This document shows, one piece after another, positions 1 through 12,508 of a DNA stretch of 64,000 nucleotides (the stretch's first letter is position 1; each line of letters opens with the position of its first letter). Source of the DNA: Gymnogyps californianus (taxonomy: Eukaryota; Chordata; Aves; Accipitriformes; Cathartidae). The notes beneath the pieces are model-generated. The model saw only the letters and a list, made by a program, of their open reading frames with translations, did no database searches and was not told the origin of the DNA. The stretch is taken from positions 9,672,001 through 9,736,000 of the forward strand of contig NC_059486.1 of assembly GCF_018139145.2 (NCBI RefSeq). Reading direction: 5' to 3'. The position numbers and the translations under genes are program-made.

Positions 1-965
1 AGGTCCCTAAAACATTGACTTCCAGAAGTCTGAAGCATACTGCCAGGGGAAGGATCATTTCATATTTGCCCTTCCTGTTTCTCCTATTCTTGAAAACCTA
101 CCATTGGCCACAAATGGAATAAGTGCTTCAAATCCAGATTTAACTTATATTCAAAATGCAGATCTTCATTTTACAAAATTATACACGTATTTCAATACTT
201 TGCTTATAAGGAAGAGAGTTCTGAGTTTCCATCATTCCAGAATACACAATAGAAAACAACATGGCAATTTAAACTAAAGACCTTCAGTTGCTCTCTTCAT
301 TACCACAGACTGGTCATAAATGTATCAAAAGAAGATGCAACATTGCTAGAATCCATAGAAAACTCTTGCTTATTGTAAATAAACAGATTTTACATATTTC
401 ATCTCATACCACCCCAATTTTCATTCCATCACTGACTTAATTATTCCTACTGTGCTGCTCTCTTCCCCTATGGAAACAGTTCTCTACCATGTTTCCACTG
501 CTGTCCTTAGAACTCCATGGTTTCTCCTTCATCTTTTTCTGAGATTAAGAAAGAATAATTAGACAGACAACCACACTCAATGGAAGTTATTTACAAAATT
601 CAATATTTACTCTTCACTGAGAGGGAATAACTGATTTGTGAGACAGGCACGATAGCTGTACTTTTTAAATACGACACAATCAACGTACTGACTGGGTCCC
701 CTAAACAAGCTATTTGATTGCCAGAGGAATAAAATCCACAAAATCCAAAACTATTATTTGCAACCACAATCAATACAATTACCTAGTCTGTTTCAAATGC
801 TAGAATATCCAAAGCTGACAACATGGCTTCTCATTTAAGTTAAAAATTGGTGCCTTATATTCCCATCACTTTTATCTGAGGAAAAAGATCGTTTAAATAG
901 CTTTGCTACCAAGCTGAGCGATAGCAAGATCGATTGTTCTGAGTCAAAAGATGTTTTTCAAGTAC
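1..965 (-). other. EP400 intron 8 (partial)
   Basis: This AT-rich sequence downstream of the HSA exon shows no similarity to the next EP400 exon, so that exon lies outside the window. No other gene was seen. Confidence 0.8.
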
Positions 966-1151
966 CTTCTTAGCAGTTGCCATCTTCCACTTTCTCTCTT
1001 GGGCAAAATCAGTTGCCATCCACTGCATTTCTTCCAGCAAATAATCCCAGTGAGATTTTGGTCTTGGAGCCTCTTGGAGTTTAGGCAGTCGCCTCAGGGA
1101 CCATAAACCTTCCTTTCTCAGTTCTGCTATTCGCTGATGGATTTGATTTTC
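966..1151 (-). CDS. EP400: EP400 exon 8, HSA domain
   Basis: This is a 186-nt exon, phase 0. It encodes [20 protein letters not shown], then [20 protein letters not shown], then [13 protein letters not shown]. This is the start of the helicase/SANT-associated (HSA) helix of p400, which docks actin and BAF53-type subunits. The donor is AAGAAG|GTACTT. The exon at 35580-35765 in the duplicate has exactly the same length. Confidence 0.94.
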
Positions 1152-4100
1152 CTTAAAAAGAAGTACATACAGTTACAATGAAGCTGCAGAATGCACCTAA
1201 AATAGTAGCCAAATGGAAAAATAATAATTGCTCCCACTTCATCAAAACAATTGACAGCAAAATAAGGTGTAATAGCATGACACATGCATTACAAAAATCA
1301 AGTCTGAACACTGCATTAATGAAAAAATTACTGGACTAAATTCAACTTATACGTAAAGAGAATCACAGTACTTCAACCTGTATTACAAGAGGTACTTTGT
1401 TAAATAACAGGATAAAAAAGGTTCACTAGGCAGCACAAAAAAACAAATTACAAAACATGCAAACTGCACGGAAATAATCCTTTTTTTTTTTCCATAAATT
1501 GAAATTGCAGATGTATTTATCCACAGAAGATATATTTATCTTTGTTATTAATACTGCTTGATTTTGTGAAAAAACAAGTTGTCTATGATGTTCCTGTTAA
1601 CTAAGCAAAACAACACCTCCAGTTAGCTATAAAAATAAGTAAGGTTGCAGTCACCTTGAATGAGTAGATAGAATCAATATAATAGAAAGAACGCAACAGT
1701 ATTAAGACCAGTAAGTCTTCTTCAACTTCTCTGAGTGCCCATAACAGCAAAAGTCAGTATGTAAAGCAGACTAAAAAAAAAAAACCAAACAAAAACAACA
1801 CAAACACCCCACCCCCCTGAAAAATAGCCCATTTTCATAACTCAAACACATCGCTCATGGCAGTTGTTATCTGTGTGTTAACTGTTCATAAGTTTCGGGG
1901 AAAACCAAAAACTCTTACCAGCTTTACTTGCTCAGCAAGCTTGTCTTGAGAGTTGTCCTGTGGTAATACTGCTGCATTCTGAGCTGGACTTTGTGTTTTA
2001 GGTGCTGCTGCTACTGCTAAGCCTGGGGGTTTTGATGCAATAGGAGAGAGGGACTTGTTAGTTGCTGGAGAGGTCCTGTTTGTTTGTACTGGATACGTAG
2101 AAGGCGGTGTTGTGCCTGAGATAGTTGCTGGCACAACGGATGAGGTAGGTGGTAGTGTATTTGCCGTAAGACGCTGAGAAGTCTGAGCAGGATCTGCAGA
2201 TGGTCGTGTCAGAGTCACAGTCTGCCCAAGAAACACATTTGTTAGAGGTGAGCTTAGGATTCAATATTGCCTAAGTCTACACTACAGCAGAACATAATGT
2301 GGACTTTAATTTAATAAAAAATGTACACCTGCATTTTTATAAGGAAAGGATTTAAGTGGCCAGTGGAATTAAAAAACATTAACATTTTTCATATCTTTTC
2401 AGGAAGATAATGTTCTTAGATTTTACTGCGCATTGAAACGAACATATTTTCATCCCAATAAAGTTCACATACCTGTTGCTGTATTGTAGCTTGTGGCTGT
2501 GACACTTGGTTTGGTGTCTGTCCTTGCACATGGATTGCTGGTGGCACCTGCTGTTGAAGTGGTGCTGGAAGTGGAGCGGAAGTCAGGGGTACACTTTGAG
2601 GCTGGATCTTCACCTGAATCTGAGGCTGAACTGGAGATTCCACTATCTGTGGTTGCTGCTGTGAAAGCTGCAGCGCAGCTGGGAGAGACGTCATGGGGAC
2701 ATTCGCAGGTTGCAGTCTCCCTGGCAGCTGTGGCGGCGGTGTATGCAGACTTGCTGCGTTCTGCACAGGAGGGCCTTTAGATGGGTCATACTGTTGTTGA
2801 CTCTGTTTCTGTCCAGTCAGCTGTACAGTTTGAGGAGTGGGAGGCATTCCACCTACAAAGCAAGAGGAAACACAGCACAGATGAAATTAAAATGTCCAAT
2901 GCTCTTTACTGATATAAAGAGGAAATCAAATGCAAATAGACTAATTTGTTACTTACTTTGCCACAAGACACCATCACTTGAAAATACCACATCACAATCA
3001 CAAAATAAATCACCATTACAATAAACAACAAAGTATTTCATGCACAGGACTGCAACTAAAATTTGGAGCGCAGTGACTATAAAAAAACCATGTCATTATA
3101 TGTCTTCTGAAGTTCTTATACTTAACAAAAAAAAAAAAGGACTGGTGAGCTAATGGATTTTAACCTAAAATAACAGCATCAAGTCTAAATAATATTCAGT
3201 TCTTAACACATTCACTCTAACACATATTCTAAAGCTTGGCATGACTAATGAATAAAAATTTGTCATGATGTTGCAAATTAGGAGGTTTCCTTTTCATAAA
3301 TCATTGGCTCAGTTCCAGAATTCTCAGATTAACCATTTTGCATCAGCACCTGTGACGTATTTCCATGCCCACATGCACCTTTGGAGCCCGTCACTCAGCT
3401 CCTTAAACAAACCAGGCATTGCATACCAAGTATTAATTTACATGGAGAAGTGTGTGGTGGGACTAGGATCTTGGAAGGCTGGAAGCCCAAGTTTCTAGTC
3501 CCATCACTAACATCTCCTTGTTAAATTAATGTGCAATTGGCATGTGGTGACACAGTACCTTGTGCCGTTGGCATTAGCTGTTGAAGAGGAACTCCTGAAG
3601 CCACACCCGGGTGCTGAAAAACCATCCCATGACGGCCCACTTCAATTCGTGGTCTCTTAGACGAATCTGTGATATTCAAATTCCATTTATGGCATGGTAT
3701 AATGGAATGGGTTCAATTTTACAAAGCAAACTACTACACATGATTCCAACATCAGCTCAGAAAGCTACGACTACTATACATGTGTAGCATTTATGAAGAA
3801 CATGCTCCAAGGGCAGAGTCCCTCTAACTTCAAGTTGGCCATCTCCAATCTTCTCAGCCAGAACAATCAACCTAACAATGTCTCCATGCCTGTCAAATCC
3901 AGTCCTATATATTGTGAGTGGAGTGCACTCTTCACACAGCACCATTCACAATAGATAGTCCTAAGGATCTGGCAATTCCCAAGGTGAGGCAAAACTGTAT
4001 TTCAAGAGTTACAGAACAGTGGGCTCCATTAACTGTTTGGAAGAAAAAGAAAAGAACCAAAGTGAAATTCTGTCAGCGGAACATACCTGCTGGTGCAAGT

Positions 4101-7100
4101 GCCTGCTGTCTCTTAAAAGCTTCAATTTCTATGGTGTTCACAGTTCCCGTTACTGGAGTCCCTGTATGCGTTTGCTATTGGAAAAAGAAAACAAATCACA
4201 AAAGTTCTGTAGATAGTCTAACACGAAGATCTAATTTACAAATGGATCTAAAGATGCCAGCACAGAACAAATCCTTTAGAACAGTCGTACAATGAAGAAA
4301 ACAAGACTCATTCAATATCTGCTACGAAGTTTTAGATGTCCATAATGCACAGATACTCTTTGTTGAGTTTAAATTTTAAAACAGTAACTAAACTGATGAA
4401 GTTGGTTATATATAATACACGTCTACATTTTTTAACAAGTGATACCAAACCCAGGAAAACGGGATATGTAAAAAATAAATTTGCCCAATATTTTTTCTTT
4501 TTTAATAAATGGAAATTTCCATTAGTGTATTACCCTTCATCATTTGCATAATGCTGCAATGAAGTCAAAATGACACATTCATGTAGTATATAGCTGCAAT
4601 AAAAAGCTGACATGACAAAAATTAAACATTGTGACTTCATTACAGGATTAATTAGAAGGGAAATCAGATGAGGAAAGAGAATTTATGCATAAACTGTACC
4701 ATAACTAACAAGACACAAAAGTAAGAAATGAGAGTCAATACATTTGTGAAAGCTAATCCTTTTCACTCTGTCTGAAACACCAGTAACACACAAATTAACT
4801 CTCATTCTGAAGACAGTTTAAGCTTACTTGAGTTTCCACCACTGTCACTCTCAGGACAGAGCTCCATGAGAGTTAGCCTTGAAATATTTCAGGAAAAACT
4901 GCTAAGACTCAGAAGAGGAAATAAAAGAATCTCAGCCAAGTTACACACGTTCCAATTCCAGTTTTCCAGATGCTAGACTTGCACTTGTTTGCACAGCTGG
5001 CAAAATGAGCACCATGAAGAAACTCGATGAGGAGAAACACAATATTGCCATAAGGCCAATGTGACATCAGAGCTCATCAGAAATTACTAGACATTTTGTC
5101 TGAGGATAAACATATCACAGCTATGAATTAACAAGCCTGGAAGAGCACTGTTGATATTGAGATGCAAACGAAATCACCGGGGTTTGATTCAGCAAGTTGG
5201 AGTTTAGATTCAGTAAGATTACACAGTGCATTAAAACTTTATTTTAAAATTACTACATTTAGTACTGGCAACAATGACAGAGAACATTTCCTAGATAATC
5301 CTTTCAGAACCAAACTCAGATGGCAGACTCACGTACAGGATTACTGAAGCAAACAAGTTTGGGTATATGATGATTTCCATGCTCTTTGGGCCCTCAGCAC
5401 TACTGGTAAGTACTTACTAATGTCCGTCAGTGTTTGTGCAAGCCCAATCCCTTTCAGTGAGTTTCCAAGTCATATTTTTAAATTCTCCTCAATATTTAGC
5501 CATGCTATACCCAATTTTCTACTATGAAACTTAATATGAGAAAAATAAAGGCTATCCCAAGAAAGGTCTTAAGAGATTCTATCAGAAAATACAAACACGG
5601 ACTTTACGTATGGCAGCCTCTGTGTCCTAGAAAATGAGTTAATTTAGCACTCATGTTCTCTAAGTGTAATTTCCTGATGGTGAGAGCCTTTGCCATATCA
5701 ATGTACAGTAAGGGCTTGCAAATGTTCTGAAAATTTATTATGACAACATACCAAAGACAGCAATTTCCCACAAGAATCTTCTAGTTTATTCACAACTCTT
5801 TTCTTCTCTGATTTTTAACAGAAATTCTACCAATGTAAATTAAGCCTAAGCAAGTAAGCACGTCTATATTGAAATAAACCCTAGTGGTCACAACCCTGCA
5901 TTTTCAATGCTTCATCGAACAGTATTAATAAACATAGCCAACGTTACCTAAAATGACTGGGTTTCAAACACTCCTTTTTGAGCTGAATATATCTCATGCC
6001 ACTCAGAGTCTATCAATAGCTATGAATTAATAACATTCAATCTCTTTACTGCTGTGAGGGCATTTGTGGCCACTCCAGCAATACAGCCATAGCCTATAGG
6101 TCCTGCACGTGGGTCGGGGCAATCCCAAGCACAAATACAGGCTGGGTGAAACAGATTGAGAGCAGCCCTGAGAAGGACTTGGGGGTGCTGGCTGACGAGA
6201 AGCTCAACATGACCCGGCAATGTGCGTTTGCAGCCCAGAAAGCCAACGATATCCTGGGCTGCATCAAAGGAAGCGTGACCAGCAGGTCGAGGGAGGGGAT
6301 TCTCCCCCTCTACTCTGCTCTCGTGAGACCTCGCCTGGAGTACTGCGTTCAGCTCAGGGGCCCCCAACATAAGAAGGACATGGACCTGTTGGAGTGAGTC
6401 CAGAGCAGGGCCACAAAGATGATCAGAGGGCTGGAGCACCTCTCCTATGAAGACAGGCTGAGAGAGTCGGGGTTGTTCAGCCTGGAGAAGAGAAGGCTCC
6501 GGGGAGACCTTATAGCAGCCTTCCAGTACCTAAAGGGGGCCTACAAGAAAGCCGGAGAGGGACTTTTTACAAGGGCATGTAGTGATAGGACAAGGGCTAA
6601 TGGCTTTAAACTGAAAGAGGGTAGATTTAAGGTTAGATGTGAGGAGGAAGTTCTTTACTGTGAGGGTGGTGAGGCACTGGAACAGGTTGCCCAGAGAGGT
6701 GGTGGATGCCCCCTCCCTGGAAGTGTTCAAGGCCAGGCTGGATGGGGCTTTGAGCAACCTGGACTAGTGGAAGGTGTCCCTGCCCATGGCAGGGGGGTGG
6801 GAACTAGATGATCTTTAAGGTCCCTTCCAACCCAACCATTCTGTGATTCTGTGATTAAGATGTGAATTTTGGTTTTAAGAATCTCTGACTCATACTCATC
6901 CCTAATGGTCATGGTTCACTGCCATCTCACACTTAATATGGATTAAGTTTTCCAATGTTTGTCTTCTCACAAGGCAGACATGCAGCATATTTCAAGTCCA
7001 ACAGCCAGTGTCTGGCAGAGCATCATACACTTAGGCATTTATAGAACTTCCAAAATACGTCACAAAAACTTATTTGGTACAATGCTACTGAATTAATTAA

Positions 7101-10100
7101 CAAATTCAGCTTATGTCCTGTTTGCATCAAATGCTTTCTGGGACATCAGTTTAAGCAAGTATGTTCTCCAAACTCTGCTTCAAATGCCATTTATTTCACC
7201 TGCACCCTTACTCTGGATGATCGCATACTCACAGTTTCAGGTTGCATCTCTACTTTAGGATTTTTGACTGACATTTTCTTAAGAGTATGCCTCCCAGCTG
7301 TCTGCATTATCACCACGTAATTGAGGCCAGACACTTCAAAGAGCAAAGATGTTATGTCTTTATAAACTGCAGTCACGTACCACTAATATTAGACTAAAAC
7401 TGTCCTAACTTTAATTAAAATAATGTAGTTCTCCGGAGGTCACGATTATGCAGCACGCCCACAATAATCATTCTGAGTGCTGCACTTACACACTCAAATT
7501 TGAATGATGCTGCTGATCAGGACACGTTATTTCTTTATAAACAGTTACAAAGAGAAAGACTGATGGAAAGAGATTATACTTTTCTGTTAACAGTTTGTGC
7601 TAAAAGGTATTTTCACAATTACACAGAGAGTTTTGTACGTTTTTAGCATGTACCTGCTAGTTTCCCTGAAACCGGTCTGAAATGGTATATTACTTTCAAA
7701 AGTACTTCATCACTGCTGTAGCTATAGATTGATGATAACCCTAATCACTATAACAAATAACCTGGTATAATGTTACACATTTTAAACAGCTTAGATGAAG
7801 CCTGACTACCTAAGGAGACTTCCAAGACATGTCAGTATTGGCCATAACGAAGAGCTCTCACTGCAAGCCCCTTTACTATGCAACTCATTTGTAAAATATC
7901 ACAGTGAACATCCCATTTATTATACACAGGAATACAACCCATTTTACATTTTATTTAACTCTCCATTTTCCACAGCCTAGATGAAGGCAGTACAGACTGT
8001 GCAGCTTCCATGGTACAGCAGAGTAATTCACCCTGTAACACCTGCTAAGCATATATAATTGAGCTAAAAGGTAAATATATTAGTTGCAGAGGAATTAGGG
8101 TGTATTACTTCTCAGGGTATATAAGCAATGGTGTCTGGGTAACACAGAGTTGAAGGTAGCTGCATAAACCCATACTAGCCTGAATTTAAAAGTTGCATCA
8201 TCACTGATCCACAAAAATTTTAACTGATTATCACATTTATCTCTTTACTTTGTTCAGTATTCCCTCATGAAAAAAAAAAAAAAAAAATCTGTAAAAAAGG
8301 ACTTATATAATAGAAATAAGCACTTCAGTCTCCTCTTCCCAACATTTATGGTAGAGCTAATGGAAAGCAGTTAGTTATTTAAAAAAATTGTGTCAGAGGG
8401 TTATTATTGTTGTTTAAAACATTTCAAGGAAGGCAAATCCAAAACCTTCTGTAGCCATACTCAAAACCTTAATAGATAAGGGAAAAAAGAAAAGAAATTT
8501 AGAAGAAATCCACAATTACAATGCCACAGACAAAAGAATCCATATCATCACTATGCAGAATGCACAAATGAACCAAATGCATTAGGGAAACAAAAGACAA
8601 ACAAACCAAAGTGAAAACATTCAAGCTGAAAGTTAATGAAATAAGCCAGCAACCTGGAGACAAAGATTAACTTCCTCAAGGCTTCATTAATACTGATGCA
8701 TTTGAAGATTGCAAAGTTTTTTTTGTTTTGTTCAGATGATAAGGGATGGGCTCTTGGGAAAATTCTAATTCATCTAAGAAATATCAAATCTGAATGAAGA
8801 AAAAAAATCTGGGATGAAACTACATTTTAGAACCATTGAAAAGTACCTGAAATGGTTGCTGCTGGGATGAAAAAGCAGCAGAAACATTTGGAGGAAGCTG
8901 GGTTGCTATAGCGACAGGAGTACCAGTCTGCCCATCCTTTCCTGTCACAACCTTTACCTGAGAGAAATATTTTGGGAAAAAAAAAAAAAAGGGAGAATCA
9001 TTTTCTTTTTAAGAGTTTTTCTTTTTTTTTGTTTCTTGAACTGTTCAACACACTTATTTTGTACTGATGGTACCTCACTGAAGAGGGGATTATAACTAAA
9101 CTGCCATCAGTGCAGCTTGGTTAGAGCGCAGGCTGTTTTTGAAAAGTTCTGTCTCACTTTTAATAGCAGAACAGAGTACAGCCTTGACTATTTATAGTGA
9201 CTTCTCGTCACTGGAAACCTTTTCTTAAATCCAGTTAACATAAAAGTGTGTTTTAAATTTAATGATTGCTGCTCCTAACAGACAACAAATTAGCATGACA
9301 GACAGTTTGAACTTAAGAGAGCTCCAACATTTATTTAAGCAATGAGCACAGCCACCATTCGCTCTCCCCTTGAATTCCCAAAAGTGATCAACCTTTCCAG
9401 GCAAGGGATGAAGTGCGTTGCTTTAGCAGAAAGTGATAAAGAGGGGGGAGGGGGAAATAAAAGAAGAAGACAAAAAAATACAAAGAAAGAACATACTCAA
9501 AAGATGTCTTAATCTTTCAAAAGGATTCATCATTTGAAAACACGTAAAGACTTTTGCTGTTGCACTTTGCAAAATTCTCCACCAGTTAAACGGACAAGCG
9601 GCTTTCACAAACAAAAGACGATCCATCACAAGAAGGCAGTGAAGTACAGCAAACTCCAAACCCGAAAGACCGAGGGGTAGAGCCTCAACTGATGTAAATT
9701 GTAGTAGTGCCACTGACTTCAATGAACCTATACAATTTACACCCGCTAAAGATCTCTCAAAATGTGCGTACTGTAGTTAAAAACACCTGGTATTTCAGCT
9801 GATAAACACGCAACCCAACAAGAACACCTAAACAATTTGACAAAATACAAACCAGGTGTAAAAAAAAATATTGAATATCCATTGTCAATAAATTACAGTA
9901 ACAGGCTAGCTTTTATACTACTATATATAGAAAGAAATTATTCCTTCAAAATTATCAACAACTATCACAAGCAGAAATATATTTTTCCTAGTCAAGAAGT
10001 TTAGACCACAAAGCAATGAACAAATTAAACTTCAGCTGTTACACTGTTAAAATTTCCCACAAATTCCAACTGAAGATATGATCGCTAATGATTCACTCCT

Positions 10101-12498
10101 AAGAGAGTCATCAATTTTCACTGAAGACACTCATTTCTAACAGGTATTTCAAAGCAGTATGAGTTTCTTTACATAACAGGTTTGGTTTGGTTTGGTTCTT
10201 TACAAACTGGAAACTATATACCCATACATATTTTTACAAATTTTAAAAGGTATTTATGAGTGCCGAGTGATGCAGTGGCATCAGTTATATCTACCCTGTT
10301 GCAACGACTTGCCATGTAGGCTTGCATGTAGGCTCTGCACAAGACAGACACTGCTCCAGCACCCACGGGGTGCTGCAGGTAGAGCGCTACACGAATGGGT
10401 ACAAACATGCAGGAAAAGTTGCACGGCATCTGTCTGTGGCAAGCTTATTTCAAGTCCTTTGCCATTAATAAACAGTGAATTCAAGTTAGTTAGTAATTTT
10501 AAAGCTTTGCGTAAATAACAAAGTTAACTTGTTCATGTCCAGTCTGTAAGTGTTATTTGTTTAATCATTTAGACAGCAATACATGCACAGAGCTCTAAGA
10601 CAGCCTAAGTAACCTGATTCATTACTATGGACCCATATAGATTATGATTCACATGTTGTCTCTGAGTAATCAGATTAATTCAGTTTTTTTGTTGGCCACA
10701 GCAACACTGAACTTCAGTAACATCTATGGTTAGAAGTCACATGAGTCAAATAAAGGTTAACCTCTTATAAGACTTTTTGCTCTTTTTTTTTTGGTTTGTG
10801 TAAGTCTAGTAAGTGAAATTTAATCTATGATTCCTATTCGTATTCATTCTGATAGCTTAAAACAGCTTCCACACCAATGCCATCTTCATTTGTGTGCTGG
10901 CTTACATACTAACTAGGACAATGAAAGCTCCTTTCACCTCTCTATTCTTTTCTTTTAAATATATACATCTAACGGCACGCTCAAACCAACCTGTCAAATC
11001 ACACTACCTAGCAGAACTGCATTCTCTCAGACCAACTATTTAAAGAAAAATTGCCGTACTTCATCAAGTAAAAATGATTTTTCAGGTACTGTCCCATTCT
11101 CTAATACTTCACAATCCAGGTGCCACAACTTCATCTACATTTTTATTCCAAAACGTTAACAAACAGATTTCTTACCTCATCATTGATGACCTCAGATTGT
11201 TCTTCCTCTTCTTCCTCCTCCAGATCCAAGTCATTTTGCCTCAGGTATGCTTGCAGTGGAACACAATGTTTCTTCTTAAAAGCTAAAAAGTCCATCATAT
11301 TCCCTTGAAGATGTTGCAGGAAAAACAGTTCAATCAAACATTCCTTAAAAGTTTCCTTAAGAATTTCCATCTGCTTGTGGTGATGATCCAAACATTGTTT
11401 TCTCATTTGAGCAGTCTCTTGGTTGGCAGGAGGAATCTCCTCCAATTTTTTGGGTTGTTTTTTCACTGTCGTATTAACTGTAGGAGTAAGAGGAAGACTC
11501 GACATCCCCTGTGGTACAGTGGCCCGTGAAGGACTTGTGGGAGGAGGCGGTGATGTCATTCCAAATGCACTAGGTCCTCCAACTCCTGCAATCAATCCAC
11601 CAGAAGTCCTGTCATATCCAATGGGTCTACCCAGCTGCTGCCCTTGAAGCACTTGCTGCTGCTGTTGCATAAGTTGCCCTTGGATAATATTGCTGATTTG
11701 GGGTGGCAAGCTGGTCGTCGTAATATGGCCCGGGCTAGTCAAAGATTGCATATTTGCTCCGCTAGCTACAGGACTTTGAGGACCGAGATGATGAATGGTG
11801 CCACCAGACTGCGAATGAGGTTGTGAAAGCCTGCGTTCCCTTACCGTAGCAGTTGTCCCAGAAGATGGAAGTTGTACTTGTGCAGCAGCTCCTTGAGCAA
11901 TTTGTGCAATTCCCGGTCCTTCTTGATACACAAAGTGTCCACCGTTTGAAGGACTCAAGCTGATTTGTCTCACAAGCACGCTAGCATCTACAAATCCTCT
12001 AGTAGGGCTCTGGCTGCACATACCCAAGCCAGGGCCTGGAGTGCCTGCCCGAACATTTGGTAACGTTTGCACTGGCACAGGGTTAGGCTGTGTAGGGCTT
12101 TGAGACTGAACTTGCTGAGGCAGCGGTGAAGTAACTTGAATGTACGATGGGGATCCATGCTCAAACCGCCTCTGCTGAGGACTGAACTGAAAACTCGGTG
12201 ACGTTGGGTTTGGAATTGGCAATGGGGTAAGCGTTATCTGCTGGTTTCCTGAAGCCACCGGTCCAACATTTTGCAGCGTGATGTTCACATTCTGCCCAGC
12301 TACTGGACTTCGACTCATTATAAATTGCTGTATTTGGTAACTGGGGGACTGGGGTGCAGATGGACTTGCAGAAGGTGCAAAAGAAGCTGCAGGGGACTGG
12401 GGTAAATTTGCCTGTTGCTCTTCTCCCTCGCTGCCTGTGAAGGACCTGGACCTCTGGAGCTGGCGCTGGGCATTCTGAGGACCATTACCATGGTGCAT
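966..12498 (-). CDS. EP400: E1A-binding protein p400, 5' part of the coding region (7 exons, gene continues past position 1)
   Basis: EP400 is the SWI2/SNF2-type ATPase and scaffold of the nuclear TIP60/NuA4 complex, which exchanges H2A.Z/H3.3 and supports histone acetylation. The coding exons, in order, are 12498-11176, 8957-8847, 4174-4087, 3666-3559, 2852-2473, 2221-1919 and 1151-966. All splice phases agree and together give 833 residues. The start was chosen at the ATG beginning MHHGNGPQN, which matches the known human start MHHGTGPQN. The N-terminus is Pro/Ser/Gln-rich and disordered, with an acidic Glu run near residue 430. The last exon here carries the HSA helix (residues about 772-833), which binds actin and actin-related proteins. 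ATPase exons would lie beyond the left window edge. No stop or frameshift was seen, in contrast to the duplicate at 15-39 kb. Confidence 0.95.
1152..1918 (-). other. EP400 intron 7
   Basis: Plain AT-rich intron with short A and T homopolymers. Nothing else was recognised. Confidence 0.85.
1919..2221 (-). CDS. EP400: EP400 exon 7, Ser/Thr/Pro-rich linker
   Basis: This is a 303-nt, phase 0 exon. It encodes a disordered Ser/Thr/Pro-rich linker that ends [20 protein letters not shown] and LAEQVKL, matching human KPQSPAQNATSSQDSSQD. The acceptor is CTTGGGCAG|ACTGTG and the donor AAGCTG|GTAAGA. No counterpart was recognised in the duplicate. Confidence 0.88.
2473..2852 (-). CDS. EP400: EP400 exon 6, Gln/Pro-rich
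   Basis: This is a 380-nt exon, phase 1 to 0. It starts [20 protein letters not shown] and continues through [19 protein letters not shown] into a Gln/Pro-rich tail ending ATIQQQ. The acceptor is TTTGTAG|GTGGAA and the donor CAACAG|GTATGT. The homologous exon of the duplicate lies at 37099-37304, is shorter and has the same phase. Confidence 0.93.
2853..4086 (-). other. EP400 introns 4 and 5 flanking exon 5
   Basis: Two short introns, 2853-3558 and 3667-4086, on either side of exon 5. Nothing besides A-rich tracts was seen. Confidence 0.85.
3559..3666 (-). CDS. EP400: EP400 exon 5
   Basis: This is a 108-nt exon, phase 1 to 1. It encodes [20 protein letters not shown] and then [11 protein letters not shown], close to human SKRPRLEVGHQGVVFQHPG. 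The acceptor is ATCACAG|ATTCG and the donor CAAG|GTACTG. Confidence 0.92.
4087..4174 (-). CDS. EP400: EP400 exon 4
   Basis: This is an 88-nt exon, phase 0 to 1. It encodes a stretch with [19 protein letters not shown], matching human TVETDLFKRQQAMPST in position. The acceptor is CCAATAG|CAAACG and the donor GCAG|GTATGT. Confidence 0.88.
4175..8846 (-). other. EP400 intron 3
   Basis: This 4.7-kb intron contains one CR1 LINE fragment (about 6090-6856) in opposite orientation to EP400 and an A17 run near 8271. The rest is unremarkable AT-rich sequence. Confidence 0.85.
6090..6856 (+). mobile_element. CR1 LINE, 5'-truncated 3' end
   Basis: This is a typical avian CR1 (chicken repeat 1) fragment. 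It holds the end of the reverse-transcriptase ORF ([39 protein letters not shown], then [20 protein letters not shown]), a short 3' UTR, and the terminus AACCCAACCATTCTGTGATT followed by one more repeat. An in-frame TGA after DMDLLE and a 5' truncation make it dead. It is inserted antisense in EP400 intron 3. The 5' boundary is approximate. Confidence 0.93.
8847..8957 (-). CDS. EP400: EP400 exon 3
   Basis: This exon encodes 37 residues, phase 0 to 0, starting [20 protein letters not shown] and ending in a Gln-rich SSQQQPFQ. It is nearly identical to the human protein. The acceptor is CTCAG|GTAAAG and the donor CAG|GTACTT. Confidence 0.93.
8958..11175 (-). other. EP400 intron 2
   Basis: AT-rich intron with short T runs and TTTGG repeats near 10180. 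No exon or repeat family was recognised. Confidence 0.82.
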
Positions 12499-12508
12499 TC
12501 TCACTGTT
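11176..12508 (-). CDS. EP400: EP400 exon 2: start codon and large N-terminal exon
   Basis: This exon encodes 441 residues from the ATG at 12498-12496, preceded by 10 nt of 5' UTR after an AG acceptor at 12510-12509. The donor is GAG|GTAAGA. The protein has the hallmarks of vertebrate EP400: [59 protein letters not shown] and [13 protein letters not shown] segments, a short Gln run, a conserved block [20 protein letters not shown], and the acidic run that ends SEVINDE. The Kozak context is fair, with A at -3 and C at +4. Confidence 0.95.

Noticed and set aside
6020..6811. ORFs of 83-139 codons as candidate genes
   Set aside because: They are fragments of the CR1 LINE or its antisense.
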